DNA from: a bacterium
GTDB taxonomy: Bacteria > Desulfobacterota > Binatia > DP-6
Reading direction: 5' to 3'
DNA: 64,000 nt
Assembly (NCBI GenBank): GCA_026129405.1
Contig: JAHCID010000003.1
Location: forward strand, 601,691 to 665,690
Made by a program: the position numbers and the translations under genes. Position 1 is the stretch's first letter, and every line of letters begins with the position of its first letter. Below the pieces are notes generated by a model, which was not told the origin of the DNA, ran no database searches, and worked only from the letters and a program-made list of their open reading frames with translations. Of this stretch, positions 27,564 to 36,321 are shown one piece after another.

Positions 27564-28604
27564 CTACGCCGCCCGGCCGAACGCCGCGGCGAGCCCGCGG
27601 TCCGTGTGCCCCTGCTTGCCGCGCGCGACCTCGGCGGCGACGCGGATCGCCTCCAGCAGGTTCACGTGGTCCGCGATGTTCCGGCCCGCGATGTCGAACG
27701 CCGTGCCGTGCCCCGTCGAGGTACGGATCAGCGGCAGCCCGATCAGCAGCGTGACCACGCGGCCGAAGCCGACCAGCTTCACCGCCATGAGCCCCTGGTC
27801 GTGATAGAGCGCGATCGTCATGTCGTAGACGCCGTCGCGCGCCTTCAGGAACACGGTGTCGGCCGGGAACGGGCCCTGCGCGTCGATGCCCTCGGCGCGC
27901 GCGGCCTCGATCGCGGGGATGATCTGGTCGAGCTCCTCGCGGCCGAAGAGGCCGTTCTCGCCGGCATGCGGGTTCAGCCCCGCGACCGCGATCTTCGGCT
28001 TCGCGATGCCCATGTCGCGCAGCGCCGCGTCGGCGAGACGGATGCGCGCCAGCATGCGGTCCCTGGTCACGTAGTCGCACACGGCACGCAGCGCCATGTG
28101 GTTCGTGAAGAGCATGAGCCGCATCTTGTCGATGACCATGACCATCGCCGGCTTGCTCTGCGTGAGCTCGCCGAGGATCTCGGTCTGGCCCTCGTAGTTG
28201 TGGCCGGCGACGTGCATCGCCTCCTTGTTGAGCGGGGCGGAGACGAGGCCGTCGATCTCGCCCGAGGCGGCCATGTGCCCGGCGGCCTTCGTCCACGCCA
28301 CGGCGGCGTCGCCGTAGGCCGACACGATCCTGCCCCACGCGTGCGTCGCCATGTCGATGCAGGCCGAGTCGATGATCTCCACCGTGCCGGGTGTGCCCAC
28401 GGCCTCGGCGGGCGTCTGGATGCGACGGATCGGCAGACGCACGCCGACGGCGTCCATCGCCTTCTCCATCACGGCGGCGTCGCCGAGGACGAGGGGGATG
28501 CACCACTCGGTCGCGCGCGGGTCGGCGAGCGACTTCACGGTGATCTCGGGGCCGATGCCGGCGGCGTCGCCCATGGTGATCGCGATGCGGGGTCGATACG
28601 TCAT
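27564..28604 (-). CDS. PdxA family 4-phospho-acid dehydrogenase (PdxA/PdxA2)
   Basis: 346 residues. ITMGDAAGIGPEI at the N-terminus, the metal His residues in TNHMALRAV, NPHAGENGLFG and LYHDQGLMAVKL, and IGLPLIRTSTGHGTAFDIAG are all family hallmarks. PdxA oxidises 4-phosphohydroxy-threonine for pyridoxal phosphate. PdxA2 oxidises 4-phospho-D-threonate or erythronate. The adjacent DUF1537 kinase favours PdxA2; the sequence alone does not decide. No pdxJ is nearby. Confidence 0.85.
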   Translation of the reverse strand: MTYRPRIAITMGDAAGIGPEITVKSLADPRATEWCIPLVLGDAAVMEKAMDAVGVRLPIRRIQTPAEAVGTPGTVEIIDSACIDMATHAWGRIVSAYGDAAVAWTKAAGHMAASGEIDGLVSAPLNKEAMHVAGHNYEGQTEILGELTQSKPAMVMVIDKMRLMLFTNHMALRAVCDYVTRDRMLARIRLADAALRDMGIAKPKIAVAGLNPHAGENGLFGREELDQIIPAIEAARAEGIDAQGPFPADTVFLKARDGVYDMTIALYHDQGLMAVKLVGFGRVVTLLIGLPLIRTSTGHGTAFDIAGRNIADHVNLLEAIRVAAEVARGKQGHTDRGLAAAFGRAA

Positions 28605-28608
28605 GTCG

Positions 28609-29748
28609 TCACTCCGTGGCCGTCACCGGTACGAGCGCGGGCCCGGCGCCCGCCACGACGGTGCGGTAGATCGATTCGATGCGGTCGAGCACGTGCTCCC
28701 ACGCCTCGGGGCCCTCGACCGCGTGCCGGGCGGCCGTGCCGAGCCGGGCGCGGCCGGCGGGATCGCGCAGCAGCTCGACGACGACGGCGGCGAACGCCGC
28801 GGAGTCGCCGTCGGGCACGACACGCCCGGAGACGCCGTCGGCGAGACCCTTGGCGGAGCCGGCGCAGGCGACGATGGCCTTGCCGGCCGCCATGTAGTTC
28901 AGCAGCTTCATGGGAAAGCCGGAGCGTTCGGCGCGCGGCAGGACGGCGACGTCCGCCCCCGCCAGGAGGCTCCGGACCTCATCGTAGGACCTCGCCTGCT
29001 CGATCTCCACCCCCGGCCCCAGGAGGTCACCCTCGCGCAGGCGACGGGCTTCGGCGCGGGCGTCGTGGTGGGTCAGGAGGAGCAGGCGGGCCCGGGGCTC
29101 GGCCGCCCGGATCGCGCGGAAGGTCTCCAGCAGGAACGCGAGGTTCTGGTAACCGTCGAGGTTGCCCGCGTAGCACACGAGCCCGCGCCCGGACTCCGGG
29201 CGCGGGACGGGCACCGTCTTGCGGACCTCGGCCGGCACCGAGGTCGGCTCGATGCAGGCGAGCGCCCGCTGCGCCACCCCGCCGCGGCGAAGATGCTCGC
29301 CCAGCTCGGGCGTCACCGCGATACAGTAGTCGGCCCGGCGCGGCACCTGGGTGTCGAGGAGATGGCCGAGCCGCCCGAGGAGCCGGCGCGTGCGGCGGCC
29401 GGAGACGTACGTCGGCAGCTCCTCCGCCATGGCGCTGTGGCCGTGGTAGACGACCGGCGTCCCCGTGAGCCGTCCGACGATGAGCCCGGCGATCGCCGCC
29501 TCGTAGTTGTGCGCGTGGATCACGTCGATCGCGCGCCGGCGGACGTGACGCCACAGGCGCGCCACCAGGATCGCGTCGAGGACGACACGTCCCGGGCGCA
29601 GGCCGGGGCGGCGTCCGCGCCGCGCGCCGTAGGTGACCAGCGACACCTCGTGCCCGCGCTCCCGCAGGCCGAGCGCGAGATGCCCCACCAGCACCTGCGA
29701 GCCGCGCAGCGCGGGGTACGGCCCCGCCACGACGAGCGCGACCCGCAT
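28609..29748 (-). CDS. Glycosyltransferase family 4 protein
   Basis: 379-residue GT-B enzyme. It has VAGPYPALRGSQVLVGHLALGL, IHAHNYEAA, YHGHSAMAEELP and CYAGNLDGYQNLAFLLETF. The donor-binding part is SGFPMKLLNYMAAGKAIVA. The start ATG shares one base with the stop of the phosphodiesterase gene upstream (TGATG). Presumably part of glycan synthesis with the two superfamily phosphatases upstream. Confidence 0.88.
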   Translation of the reverse strand: MRVALVVAGPYPALRGSQVLVGHLALGLRERGHEVSLVTYGARRGRRPGLRPGRVVLDAILVARLWRHVRRRAIDVIHAHNYEAAIAGLIVGRLTGTPVVYHGHSAMAEELPTYVSGRRTRRLLGRLGHLLDTQVPRRADYCIAVTPELGEHLRRGGVAQRALACIEPTSVPAEVRKTVPVPRPESGRGLVCYAGNLDGYQNLAFLLETFRAIRAAEPRARLLLLTHHDARAEARRLREGDLLGPGVEIEQARSYDEVRSLLAGADVAVLPRAERSGFPMKLLNYMAAGKAIVACAGSAKGLADGVSGRVVPDGDSAAFAAVVVELLRDPAGRARLGTAARHAVEGPEAWEHVLDRIESIYRTVVAGAGPALVPVTATE

Positions 29749-31415
29749 CAGGAGCCGGGCTCCAGATAGCCGAGCGCGGCGAGCCGCTCGGTGAGGATGC
29801 GTGTCTCCTCGGGCCCGAAGACGAGCGGCGTCGACGCCGGCGCCGGCACGCGATCGGCCTCCTCACGCGCGGCCACGGCGAGGGCGGCGCGGATGGGCCG
29901 ACCGTCGAGTCCCCCCGGCACGGGCAGCCCGACGAGGGGCAGGAGCGTCGGCAGGACGTCCACGACGTCGGCGGCGGCGAGGCGCCCCCGCCCGTTCACA
30001 CCGGGTCCGGCGAGCGCGAAGAGACCCTCGCGGCGATGCGTCCCGCTCGTCCCCGCGTCCTTGCCGGCGCCGTATTCGGCCGGGCTCAGCCGGCGCAGCG
30101 CGGGGCCCGGTCCCGCGCTGCGCAGGCAGGACGGGCGATAGCCGCGGTGCCAGGCCGGCTCGAGCAGGAGGTCGGGCGCACGCTCGGTCGCCGGCCCGTC
30201 GTAGATCTCCTCGCGGCGCCACACGCGCGCGACCACCGGGGCGCCGGCGGCGTCGCGCCAGTCGAGCAGCGCGGCGACGACCTGCGCGCGGACGCGCTCG
30301 TAGTCGGCCGGAGCGACGACGCCCTCGGGGTCGCGGTCGGCGCGGTTGATCCACACGCTCGGATGATAGTCGAGCTCCTCGGAGTACGCCTGCGTCCCGG
30401 GCCAGGCGATCTGGCCGAGCCGTGCCATGCCCTCGAGACGTCCGGCGGTCTCCGGAGCCCGCCGCAGGATCGCGCCCTGGAGGCCGGTCGGTATCGCCCG
30501 CAGCGCGAGTCGCCGGGCGAGGCGCGCCGCGCCGCCGCCTGCCGTCCGGAACGCCAGCAACCCGCATTCGGCGAGGCGCCGGTTGAGGTGCAGGACGCGG
30601 TCGCTGGCGCCGCCGCTGCCGTGGTCGGAGACGACGGCGACGACCGCGTCGGGTCCGGCGGCGGCGACCAGGCGGCCGACGGCGGCGTCGAGCGCCGCGT
30701 ACACGCGGCGGATCGCGTCGCCGTGCGGGCTCGCGGCGTGGCGCGGCGAGGCGGCGTCGTGGAAGCGCCAGAAATGGTGCGAGACGGTGTCGGACTCGCC
30801 GTAGACGACGACCAGCGCATCGAGGTCGCCGCGGGCGAGCAGCGCCTCGGCCAGGCGCGTCCGCCGATCCACGCCGTCGAGCAGGCTCGCGAGCGCGCGC
30901 GCGTGCCACCCTGCCCCGGTGCGCACTTCCTGGAAGTCGGCGAACGGGAGCGTGCCGACGAGCCGGCGCACCTCGTCGTGGAACGCCGGCGGGTGCACGA
31001 AGGAGGCGTCGATGCGGGTCGTGAGCGGCGTGTCCCAGCCGCTCACCATGATCCCGTCGATCGGCTCCGGCGGATAGGTCGCGGGGACGGTGAGGACGGC
31101 GCAACGCCGCCCGGCGGCCGAGAGCCGGTTCCACAGGGCGGGCACGCGCCGGTGGCTCCCGTTCACGAAGCGCATGCGGTACGTGCCCGGGACGCGCTCC
31201 AGGAAGTCGAGCACGCCGTGGCGGCCCGGGTTGACCCCGGTCAGCAGCGACGTCCAGGCCGGGAAGGTCGCGGCCGGGATCGTCGAGCGCAGCGGGCCGA
31301 ACGCACCGCGGGCGAGCAGCGCCCGCAGCGCCGGCAGGCGCCCCTCCGCCGCCCACGGCTCGACGAGGTCGAGGCCGGCCCCGTCGAGGCCGATGACGAG
31401 CAGAGGGGCCGCCAC
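29748..31415 (-). CDS. Type I phosphodiesterase/nucleotide pyrophosphatase family protein
   Basis: 555 residues from GTG 31415. Alkaline-phosphatase superfamily (PF01663). VIGLDGAGLD gives the first metal Asp. AATFPAWTSLLTGVNPGRHG holds the Thr nucleophile, and VVSDHGSG the Asp-His metal pair. A DxxxHxxW-like GESDTVSHHFWRF block is also present. No signal peptide or membrane segment, so cytoplasmic unless exported otherwise. It starts four bases after the sulfatase-like gene. Substrate unknown; a sugar nucleotide or lipid-linked phosphodiester is plausible. Confidence 0.85.
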   Translation of the reverse strand: MAAPLLVIGLDGAGLDLVEPWAAEGRLPALRALLARGAFGPLRSTIPAATFPAWTSLLTGVNPGRHGVLDFLERVPGTYRMRFVNGSHRRVPALWNRLSAAGRRCAVLTVPATYPPEPIDGIMVSGWDTPLTTRIDASFVHPPAFHDEVRRLVGTLPFADFQEVRTGAGWHARALASLLDGVDRRTRLAEALLARGDLDALVVVYGESDTVSHHFWRFHDAASPRHAASPHGDAIRRVYAALDAAVGRLVAAAGPDAVVAVVSDHGSGGASDRVLHLNRRLAECGLLAFRTAGGGAARLARRLALRAIPTGLQGAILRRAPETAGRLEGMARLGQIAWPGTQAYSEELDYHPSVWINRADRDPEGVVAPADYERVRAQVVAALLDWRDAAGAPVVARVWRREEIYDGPATERAPDLLLEPAWHRGYRPSCLRSAGPGPALRRLSPAEYGAGKDAGTSGTHRREGLFALAGPGVNGRGRLAAADVVDVLPTLLPLVGLPVPGGLDGRPIRAALAVAAREEADRVPAPASTPLVFGPEETRILTERLAALGYLEPGS

Positions 31416-31419
31416 GCGA

Positions 31420-33279
31420 TCAGTCGAGGTAGCCGAGCGCGCGCAGCCGCTCCTTGGTGGCGGCGTCGACGTCGACCTGCCCGCCCGCGCCCTTGTGCTC
31501 GGACGCGACGAGATAGGCCTTGCCCAGGGCGGCGCGCATCTTCTCGACCTCGACCGGCTCGGCCTCCGCGAGGTCCTTCTGCTCGCCGGGGTCGGTGGCG
31601 ACGTCGTACAGCTCCGTCTCTCTGAGTCCGCGCGGGTTGCCCTTGTTGGCGGTGATGAGCTTCGTCGTCTTCGAGCGAATCGCCTGCAGCGAGTTGCCCT
31701 CGAGGTCCTCCTCGGAGAAGACGTTCTCGCGCGCCGGCGCCGCGGCGCCGTTGAGCGGCAGCGCATGGCCCTGCATCACGGGCGGGATCGGCAGGCCGGC
31801 GCTCGCGAGCATGGTCGGCGCGATGTCGAGGCTGGTCGCGAGCTCGTCGATGACGCTGCCGCGCGCGCCGCCGGCAGCGGGCTTCATGACGAGCGGCACG
31901 TGCGTCTGCTCGTCGTAGAGCGTGGTGCCGTGCCACCAGCCGCCGTGCTCGTGGAACTCCTCGCCGTGGTCGGCGGTGAGCACGATGAGCGTGTCGTCGT
32001 AGAGGCCGCGCTGCTTGAGGTCGTCGATGAGGCGGCCGACCTGGCCGTCGAGATAGGCGATCTCGCCGTCGTAGAGGTCGCTGTACTTCTGGGCGACGTC
32101 CGCCGGCGGGTTCGGGTTGGCTACGCGCGCATAGCCCTCGCCGTCGTACGGGTGCACGAAGTACGGATCGTGCGGATCCATGAAGTGCAGATAGAGGAAG
32201 AACGGGCCCTTCTTCGCGTTCGGGCCGCCGAGCCACTCGATGGCGCGATCCACCACCACCTGCGCGGGTTGGTAGTAGTTGTAGACGATGACCTGGCGCG
32301 CGAAGAAACGCTCGCGAACGAGACGCAGGCCGTTGTAGATCGTCAGCTTCGCCGCCGGCTCGTCGGCCCAGAAGAAGAGGTCGGGCGCCAGGTAGTGGAA
32401 CTCGTCGAAGCCCTGCTGGAAGTTGAAGGCGGCGGTGACGTTGATGTTGTTCGGGAAGCCCGCGGCCCAGTAGCCGCCCTTGGTGAGCGCCTCGGCGATC
32501 GTCTCGACGCGGTCGGGCAGGATGTCGGCCTTGTGGATGGCGCCGTGCGACGACGGGTAGAGCCCGGTGAAGATGGTCGCGACCGAGGGCCGCGTCCACG
32601 ACGCCTGTGCGAAGCTGCGTGCGGCGCGCACGCCGTCCGTCGCGAGGCTGTCGAGGTGCGGCGTCCTCGCCTTGGCGTAGCCGTAGGAGCCGAGACGGTC
32701 GGCGCGCAGCGTGTCGACCATCAGCAGGATCACGTTCGGCGCGTTGGCCGGGGCGGCCGCACGCTGCGCGGGCTCGGGCTGCGGTGGGCCCGGCATGGCG
32801 CGGGTCGCGAGCGACCAGCCGAGGGCGATCACGGCGACGAGGATCGCCGCCGGCACGGGGCGCGTCAGCAACCCGCGTCGCGCGTCGGCGCCGCGCAACG
32901 CGCGCCACACGAGAACGCCGACGACGAAGGTCGCGAGCAGCGCCGCGAGCTGCACGACGAGCGTCATGGGCCCGCCCGGAAGCTGCTCGAGGAAGACGTC
33001 GCGGATGACGCGGAAGCGACCCACGACGAATCCCAGCCCCGCCCCGATCCCGGCCAGCGCGAGGCCGAAGCCGTCCGTGCGCAGGATCGCGGCGAGAATG
33101 CCGAGCCCGAGGCCGCCCGCGGCCCCGAGCAACCCGTAGGCAATCATTGCCCAGGCGATGGGCGGGAGCTCACCGGCTCCGTGCGTCGCCCACCACGATG
33201 CTACCGCCTCGCCGCCCCCCACGAGGGCGCCGGCCAGCAGTCCCCCTGCCAGTCCGGCTCCCAAAGCGCGCATACTCAT
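31420..33279 (-). CDS. Membrane-anchored sulfatase-like protein
   Basis: 619 residues. Residues 1-165 hold about five membrane helices. The rest is a sulfatase-fold domain with MVDTLRADRLGSYGY and TADHGEEFHEHGGWWHG (metal ligands). The nucleophile region reads SWTRPSVATIFTG, with Thr and no CxPxR, so formylglycine maturation is not expected. This resembles phosphoethanolamine or phosphoglycerol transferases more than true sulfatases. A good SD (GGAGG) precedes the ATG. First of a run with the phosphodiesterase and a glycosyltransferase. Confidence 0.85.
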   Translation of the reverse strand: MSMRALGAGLAGGLLAGALVGGGEAVASWWATHGAGELPPIAWAMIAYGLLGAAGGLGLGILAAILRTDGFGLALAGIGAGLGFVVGRFRVIRDVFLEQLPGGPMTLVVQLAALLATFVVGVLVWRALRGADARRGLLTRPVPAAILVAVIALGWSLATRAMPGPPQPEPAQRAAAPANAPNVILLMVDTLRADRLGSYGYAKARTPHLDSLATDGVRAARSFAQASWTRPSVATIFTGLYPSSHGAIHKADILPDRVETIAEALTKGGYWAAGFPNNINVTAAFNFQQGFDEFHYLAPDLFFWADEPAAKLTIYNGLRLVRERFFARQVIVYNYYQPAQVVVDRAIEWLGGPNAKKGPFFLYLHFMDPHDPYFVHPYDGEGYARVANPNPPADVAQKYSDLYDGEIAYLDGQVGRLIDDLKQRGLYDDTLIVLTADHGEEFHEHGGWWHGTTLYDEQTHVPLVMKPAAGGARGSVIDELATSLDIAPTMLASAGLPIPPVMQGHALPLNGAAAPARENVFSEEDLEGNSLQAIRSKTTKLITANKGNPRGLRETELYDVATDPGEQKDLAEAEPVEVEKMRAALGKAYLVASEHKGAGGQVDVDAATKERLRALGYLD

Positions 33280-33360
33280 GCAGTCTGCCTCCCGAGGGCT
33301 CCAAAGAGCCTGCTAGGGCAGCAGATCGCAAGCGCCGCCCGACTGTGCTCCGACGCAGGA

Positions 33361-33615
33361 CTACTCGGGGAATTCGAGGTCGAGCTCGGCCGCGTCGCCG
33401 GTGACACGTATGCCGCGCGGCGAGAGCTTGTAGAGATCCTGGGCCTTCCAATGCAGGAAGCGGTTCTGCTCGAGATCTTTCACGTCGGCCGCGATGGTCT
33501 CCCAGGCGACCCCCATGCGCTCGGGGAGCTGGTCGCGGGCATGGAGGAACGGCGACTCCGGGGAGGCGTCGTAGACCTTGCGGTACTCGAGCAGGATGCG
33601 GCGCTTCTGGTTCAC
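33361..33615 (-). CDS. Small winged-helix-like protein
   Basis: 84 residues. The layout matches a wHTH: a first helix (KRRILLEYRKVYD), a turn and recognition helix around PERMGVAWETIAADVKDLEQ, and a wing with LYKLSPRGIRVTG. It ends with an acidic tail ELDLEFPE. I cannot assign a family. It lies between the three secreted paralogs (64 bases upstream) and the sulfatase-like gene, on the same strand, so it could be a regulator of this region; that is inference. Confidence 0.6.
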   Translation of the reverse strand: MNQKRRILLEYRKVYDASPESPFLHARDQLPERMGVAWETIAADVKDLEQNRFLHWKAQDLYKLSPRGIRVTGDAAELDLEFPE

Positions 33616-33679
33616 TGAGGGTTCTCCCGCGGGGCCGGCCGCGATCCACGGCCGACCCCGCCGATGTCGGGCCCGCGTT

Positions 33680-34864
33680 TCAGGACACGGACAGGATCAT
33701 GTTGCCGGTGAAGGTTCCGGGGACGCTGTCGACCTCGATCTTGCACGACCCCGACGCGCCGGCGGGAACCGTGACCGTGAGGGTGTTCGAGCTCTTCGAG
33801 GTGATCGGCGCAGCGATACCACAGATCCGGACGTGGGTGGTGGAATCGAGGCTACAGTGGCTGCTGAGGGTGATGGTGTCGCCGACGCGCGCGACCTTCG
33901 GGCTGAAGTCGTCGAAGCAGACACAGCGTCCGCAGCAGCGTCCCTCGTTGCCCACGTCGGCCGTGATCGTATCGCCGACGAACTGACCGACGAGGCGGTT
34001 GCTGTGGCCGAGCGAGATCGTCGCCTCGGGAGCACAGATGCGCGCCGTCACGCGCGATTGCTTGCCGAGGTTCACCGCACCGGGGCCCTTCAGCAGCACC
34101 GTGACGTCGCCGCACTCGACGCCCACCGTGCTGGCGTTGTTCACCCGGAAGGCGGCGTCACGCCCCGGGGGGATCAGGATCGTGGCCGCGGAGGCCAGCA
34201 CCGTGGCGCTCTTGCCGATCTTCACCTGGCAGAAGGTGAAGGTGCCGCTGCCCAGGATCGCCCGCGCGTCGTTGCGCACGTCGAGCACGCCGTAGCTCCC
34301 CGGCGGCAGGTCGCAGCGCTTGTTGCCCGGCGCCGTGTCGCCGATGCAGTCGGCATTGGGCTGCACCACCACGTCCTTCCCGGGCGTGCACGGCGGGAAC
34401 GGCGTCGGGAAGCTGCACAGGGTCTCGATCACCGCCGGCTTCGGGGAGCAGCCGGGATCGCACGATCCCGGGATGAGCGGCGTCGCGAAGCCCTGGATGG
34501 GCGGCTGGCGCACCGTCACGTTGTCGAGCGGGCTCGAGTTGTTGCGGAACACCTGGAAGACGTCGGCACTCGGCTTGGTGAACTTGACCACGTCGCCGAC
34601 GATCTGCGAGCCGTCGCCGAAGAACGCGCGGTCGAGCGTCATGGTGCCGCAGCTCGAGTTCGTGCTGGGCGACGCGCAGCTGGTGCCGACGTTGCAGCCG
34701 TCGGGCAGCATCATGTCCTTCAGGCTGGCCGAGCGCAGCGCCACCAGGAAGTAGCTGCCGAGGTCACGCTGGAGCGCTTGTCCCCCGGCCGGATCCGCCG
34801 AACCGAGCGTCGCCAGTGCGACGCCCCCCATTCCACACCATCTCGCGATCGCACCAAAACGCAT
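33680..34864 (-). CDS. Secreted cysteine-rich TIG-ending protein, paralog 1 of 3
   Basis: 394 residues from ATG 34864, with a strong SD (GGGAGGT, five bases). A signal peptide is followed by QALQRDLGSYFLV, CNVGTSC and GSQIVGD. A beta-rich central region starts at about residue 185 (LPPGSYGVLDV) and runs to CAPEATISLGHSNRLVGQFVGD. A CCGRCVCFDDFSP cysteine knot-like block links to a TIG/IPT-like last domain with TVPAGASGSC. No membrane anchor or sorting signal seen. Third and last of the tandem set, separated from paralog 2 by 244 bases with two hairpins. Surface or appendage role is inference. Confidence 0.7.
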   Translation of the reverse strand: MRFGAIARWCGMGGVALATLGSADPAGGQALQRDLGSYFLVALRSASLKDMMLPDGCNVGTSCASPSTNSSCGTMTLDRAFFGDGSQIVGDVVKFTKPSADVFQVFRNNSSPLDNVTVRQPPIQGFATPLIPGSCDPGCSPKPAVIETLCSFPTPFPPCTPGKDVVVQPNADCIGDTAPGNKRCDLPPGSYGVLDVRNDARAILGSGTFTFCQVKIGKSATVLASAATILIPPGRDAAFRVNNASTVGVECGDVTVLLKGPGAVNLGKQSRVTARICAPEATISLGHSNRLVGQFVGDTITADVGNEGRCCGRCVCFDDFSPKVARVGDTITLSSHCSLDSTTHVRICGIAAPITSKSSNTLTVTVPAGASGSCKIEVDSVPGTFTGNMILSVS

Positions 34865-34957
34865 CTGGCACCTCCCTGTGCGCCGTCCGTTTCGGGCCGA
34901 ACGCCCCGCGTCCCGCTGCCGCGCGGGGCTTCCTGCCGCCGCCCTACCGCACTCCCC

Positions 34958-34980
34958 TGCCGGCGAACTCCTCGCCGGCA
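34958..34980. other. Perfect 9-bp hairpin between secreted paralogs
   Basis: TGCCGGCGA (34958-34966), loop ACTCC, TCGCCGGCA (34972-34980). It lies downstream of paralog 2 on the minus strand. There is no T-run after it, so if it ends transcription it is not a classic intrinsic terminator. It may be a processing or stability structure. Confidence 0.4.
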
Positions 34981-35006
34981 CCTCTCGACGCGAGCCCCGG
35001 AACGCG

Positions 35007-35043
35007 CGCGGGCGGAACCACCATCTCGGCGGCTCCGCCCGCG
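35007..35043. other. 10-bp hairpin downstream of paralog 2
   Basis: CGCGGGCGGA (35007-35016) pairs with TCCGCCCGCG (35034-35043) over a 17-base loop, 66 bases after the paralog 2 stop. No T-run. Together with the hairpin at 34958 it could lower expression of paralog 1 relative to 2 and 3. Confidence 0.4.
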
Positions 35044-35108
35044 GTTGCTCCGTCAGATCGGAATCTGCTGGAACCGGATGTGCTGCGTGATGCTCGTCAG
35101 GTCGCTTC

Positions 35109-36293
35109 TCAGTTGACGGTCAGCTTGCTGAAGCCGAGGAAGCTGCCCGCCGGGCTCTCGAAGACGACGTTGCAGGCACCGGCGGCACCCGCCGGGACCG
35201 TGAACTTCAGCTCGAGCGGCGTCTTCACGGTGATCGGGGCGTCGAAGCCGCAGACGGTGACCTTGGTCGTCGCCATCATGTCGCAGGTGCCGGTGGCCGT
35301 GATGGTGGCACCCACCGACGCCGTGGTCGGCGCGAACGAGTCGTAGCAGGAGCACCGTCCGCCGCAGCACTGGCCGCGGTCGTTCAGGTCCGCGTTGACG
35401 ACGTCACCGACGAACTGCCCGATGAGGGTGTTGTTGTGGCCGAGCTTCACGTTCGACTCGGGCGCACAGAGCTTGGCGGCGATCAGCGAGTTGCGGCCGA
35501 ACGACACCTGGCCGCTGCCCGTCACGTGGACCGTGAAATCGCCGCAGCCGCTACCCAGGTCGTTGTTGTTGTTCAGCTTGAAGAAGCCGTTGTTGACGTT
35601 GATTTGGACCCCGGTGCCGCTGATGATGACGCTCTTGCCGCTCTTGAAGTTGCACACGTTGTACGTGCCGGGGCTCATGTTCAGGCGGGCGCCGTTGAGG
35701 ACGTTGATCAGGCCGTAGGTACCCGGCGGCAGGTCACAGGCCCCGTTGCCCGGGTTCGTGTCCATGATGTCGCAGTCGCCGTTCGGCGGCACCTTGACGT
35801 TCTTGGTCGGGTCGCAGGCCGGGAACGGATTCGCAAATCCGCAGGCGGCCCGCAGCGCGGCGACGTCCGGGACGCAGCCGCTGCAGGTGCCGGGGATGAT
35901 CGGCGTGTCGAACGGGGTCGGCGGCGGAAGCCCGATCGCCACGTTCGCGAGCGAGCTGTCGTTGTTGCGGAACAGCTGCCAGATCTTGGCCGGGGCCTTG
36001 CGGAAGAAGGTCGCGTGGCCGACCGTCTGGCTGCCGTTGGCCTGGGTCGTCGCGCCGAAGCTCAGCTGGCCACACTGCGAGAAGTTGCCGCTGACGCCGC
36101 AGTTCACTCCGATGTTGCAGGCGGAGTCGAGCTGCATGTCCTTCAGCGTCGCCTTGCGCTGGGCCAGGATGAAGTAGGACGCCAGGTCGCGGCGCAGGGG
36201 CTGCGCGTAGGCCGACGGCGTCAGCATGGGGCCGGCGACGGCAATGGTGAGTGCTGCCGCCAGCCCGATCTTGATGGTGTTCAGGGTGCGCAT
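35109..36293 (-). CDS. Secreted cysteine-rich TIG-ending protein, paralog 2 of 3
   Basis: 394 residues from ATG 36293 (GTG 36320 is an alternative). Signal peptide to SAYA (residue 30), then QPLRRDLASYFILA, LKDMQL, CNIGVNC (59-65) and GSQTVG. An Asn/Gly-rich beta-helix-like section spans 189-300 (PPGTYGLINVLNG, SFGRNSLIAAKLCAPES, LGHNNTLIGQFVGDVVNAD). A CCGGRCSCYDSF cluster lies at 309-320 and a TIG-like domain at about 320-394 ends LTVN. All cysteines lie outside the signal, which suits disulfides in the envelope or outside the cell. Stop to paralog 3 start order implies co-transcription. No known family was recognised beyond TIG. Confidence 0.75.
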   Translation of the reverse strand: MRTLNTIKIGLAAALTIAVAGPMLTPSAYAQPLRRDLASYFILAQRKATLKDMQLDSACNIGVNCGVSGNFSQCGQLSFGATTQANGSQTVGHATFFRKAPAKIWQLFRNNDSSLANVAIGLPPPTPFDTPIIPGTCSGCVPDVAALRAACGFANPFPACDPTKNVKVPPNGDCDIMDTNPGNGACDLPPGTYGLINVLNGARLNMSPGTYNVCNFKSGKSVIISGTGVQINVNNGFFKLNNNNDLGSGCGDFTVHVTGSGQVSFGRNSLIAAKLCAPESNVKLGHNNTLIGQFVGDVVNADLNDRGQCCGGRCSCYDSFAPTTASVGATITATGTCDMMATTKVTVCGFDAPITVKTPLELKFTVPAGAAGACNVVFESPAGSFLGFSKLTVN

Positions 36294-36321
36294 GTCGGTG
36301 GTCTCCTTCGCCTTCGCCACG

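Noticed and set aside
34896-34930. Hairpin GCCCCGCG...CGCGGGGC considered as an intrinsic terminator
   Set aside because: An 8-bp stem is present, but no T-run follows on either strand and such stems are expected often at this GC content; the two longer stems nearby are better candidates.
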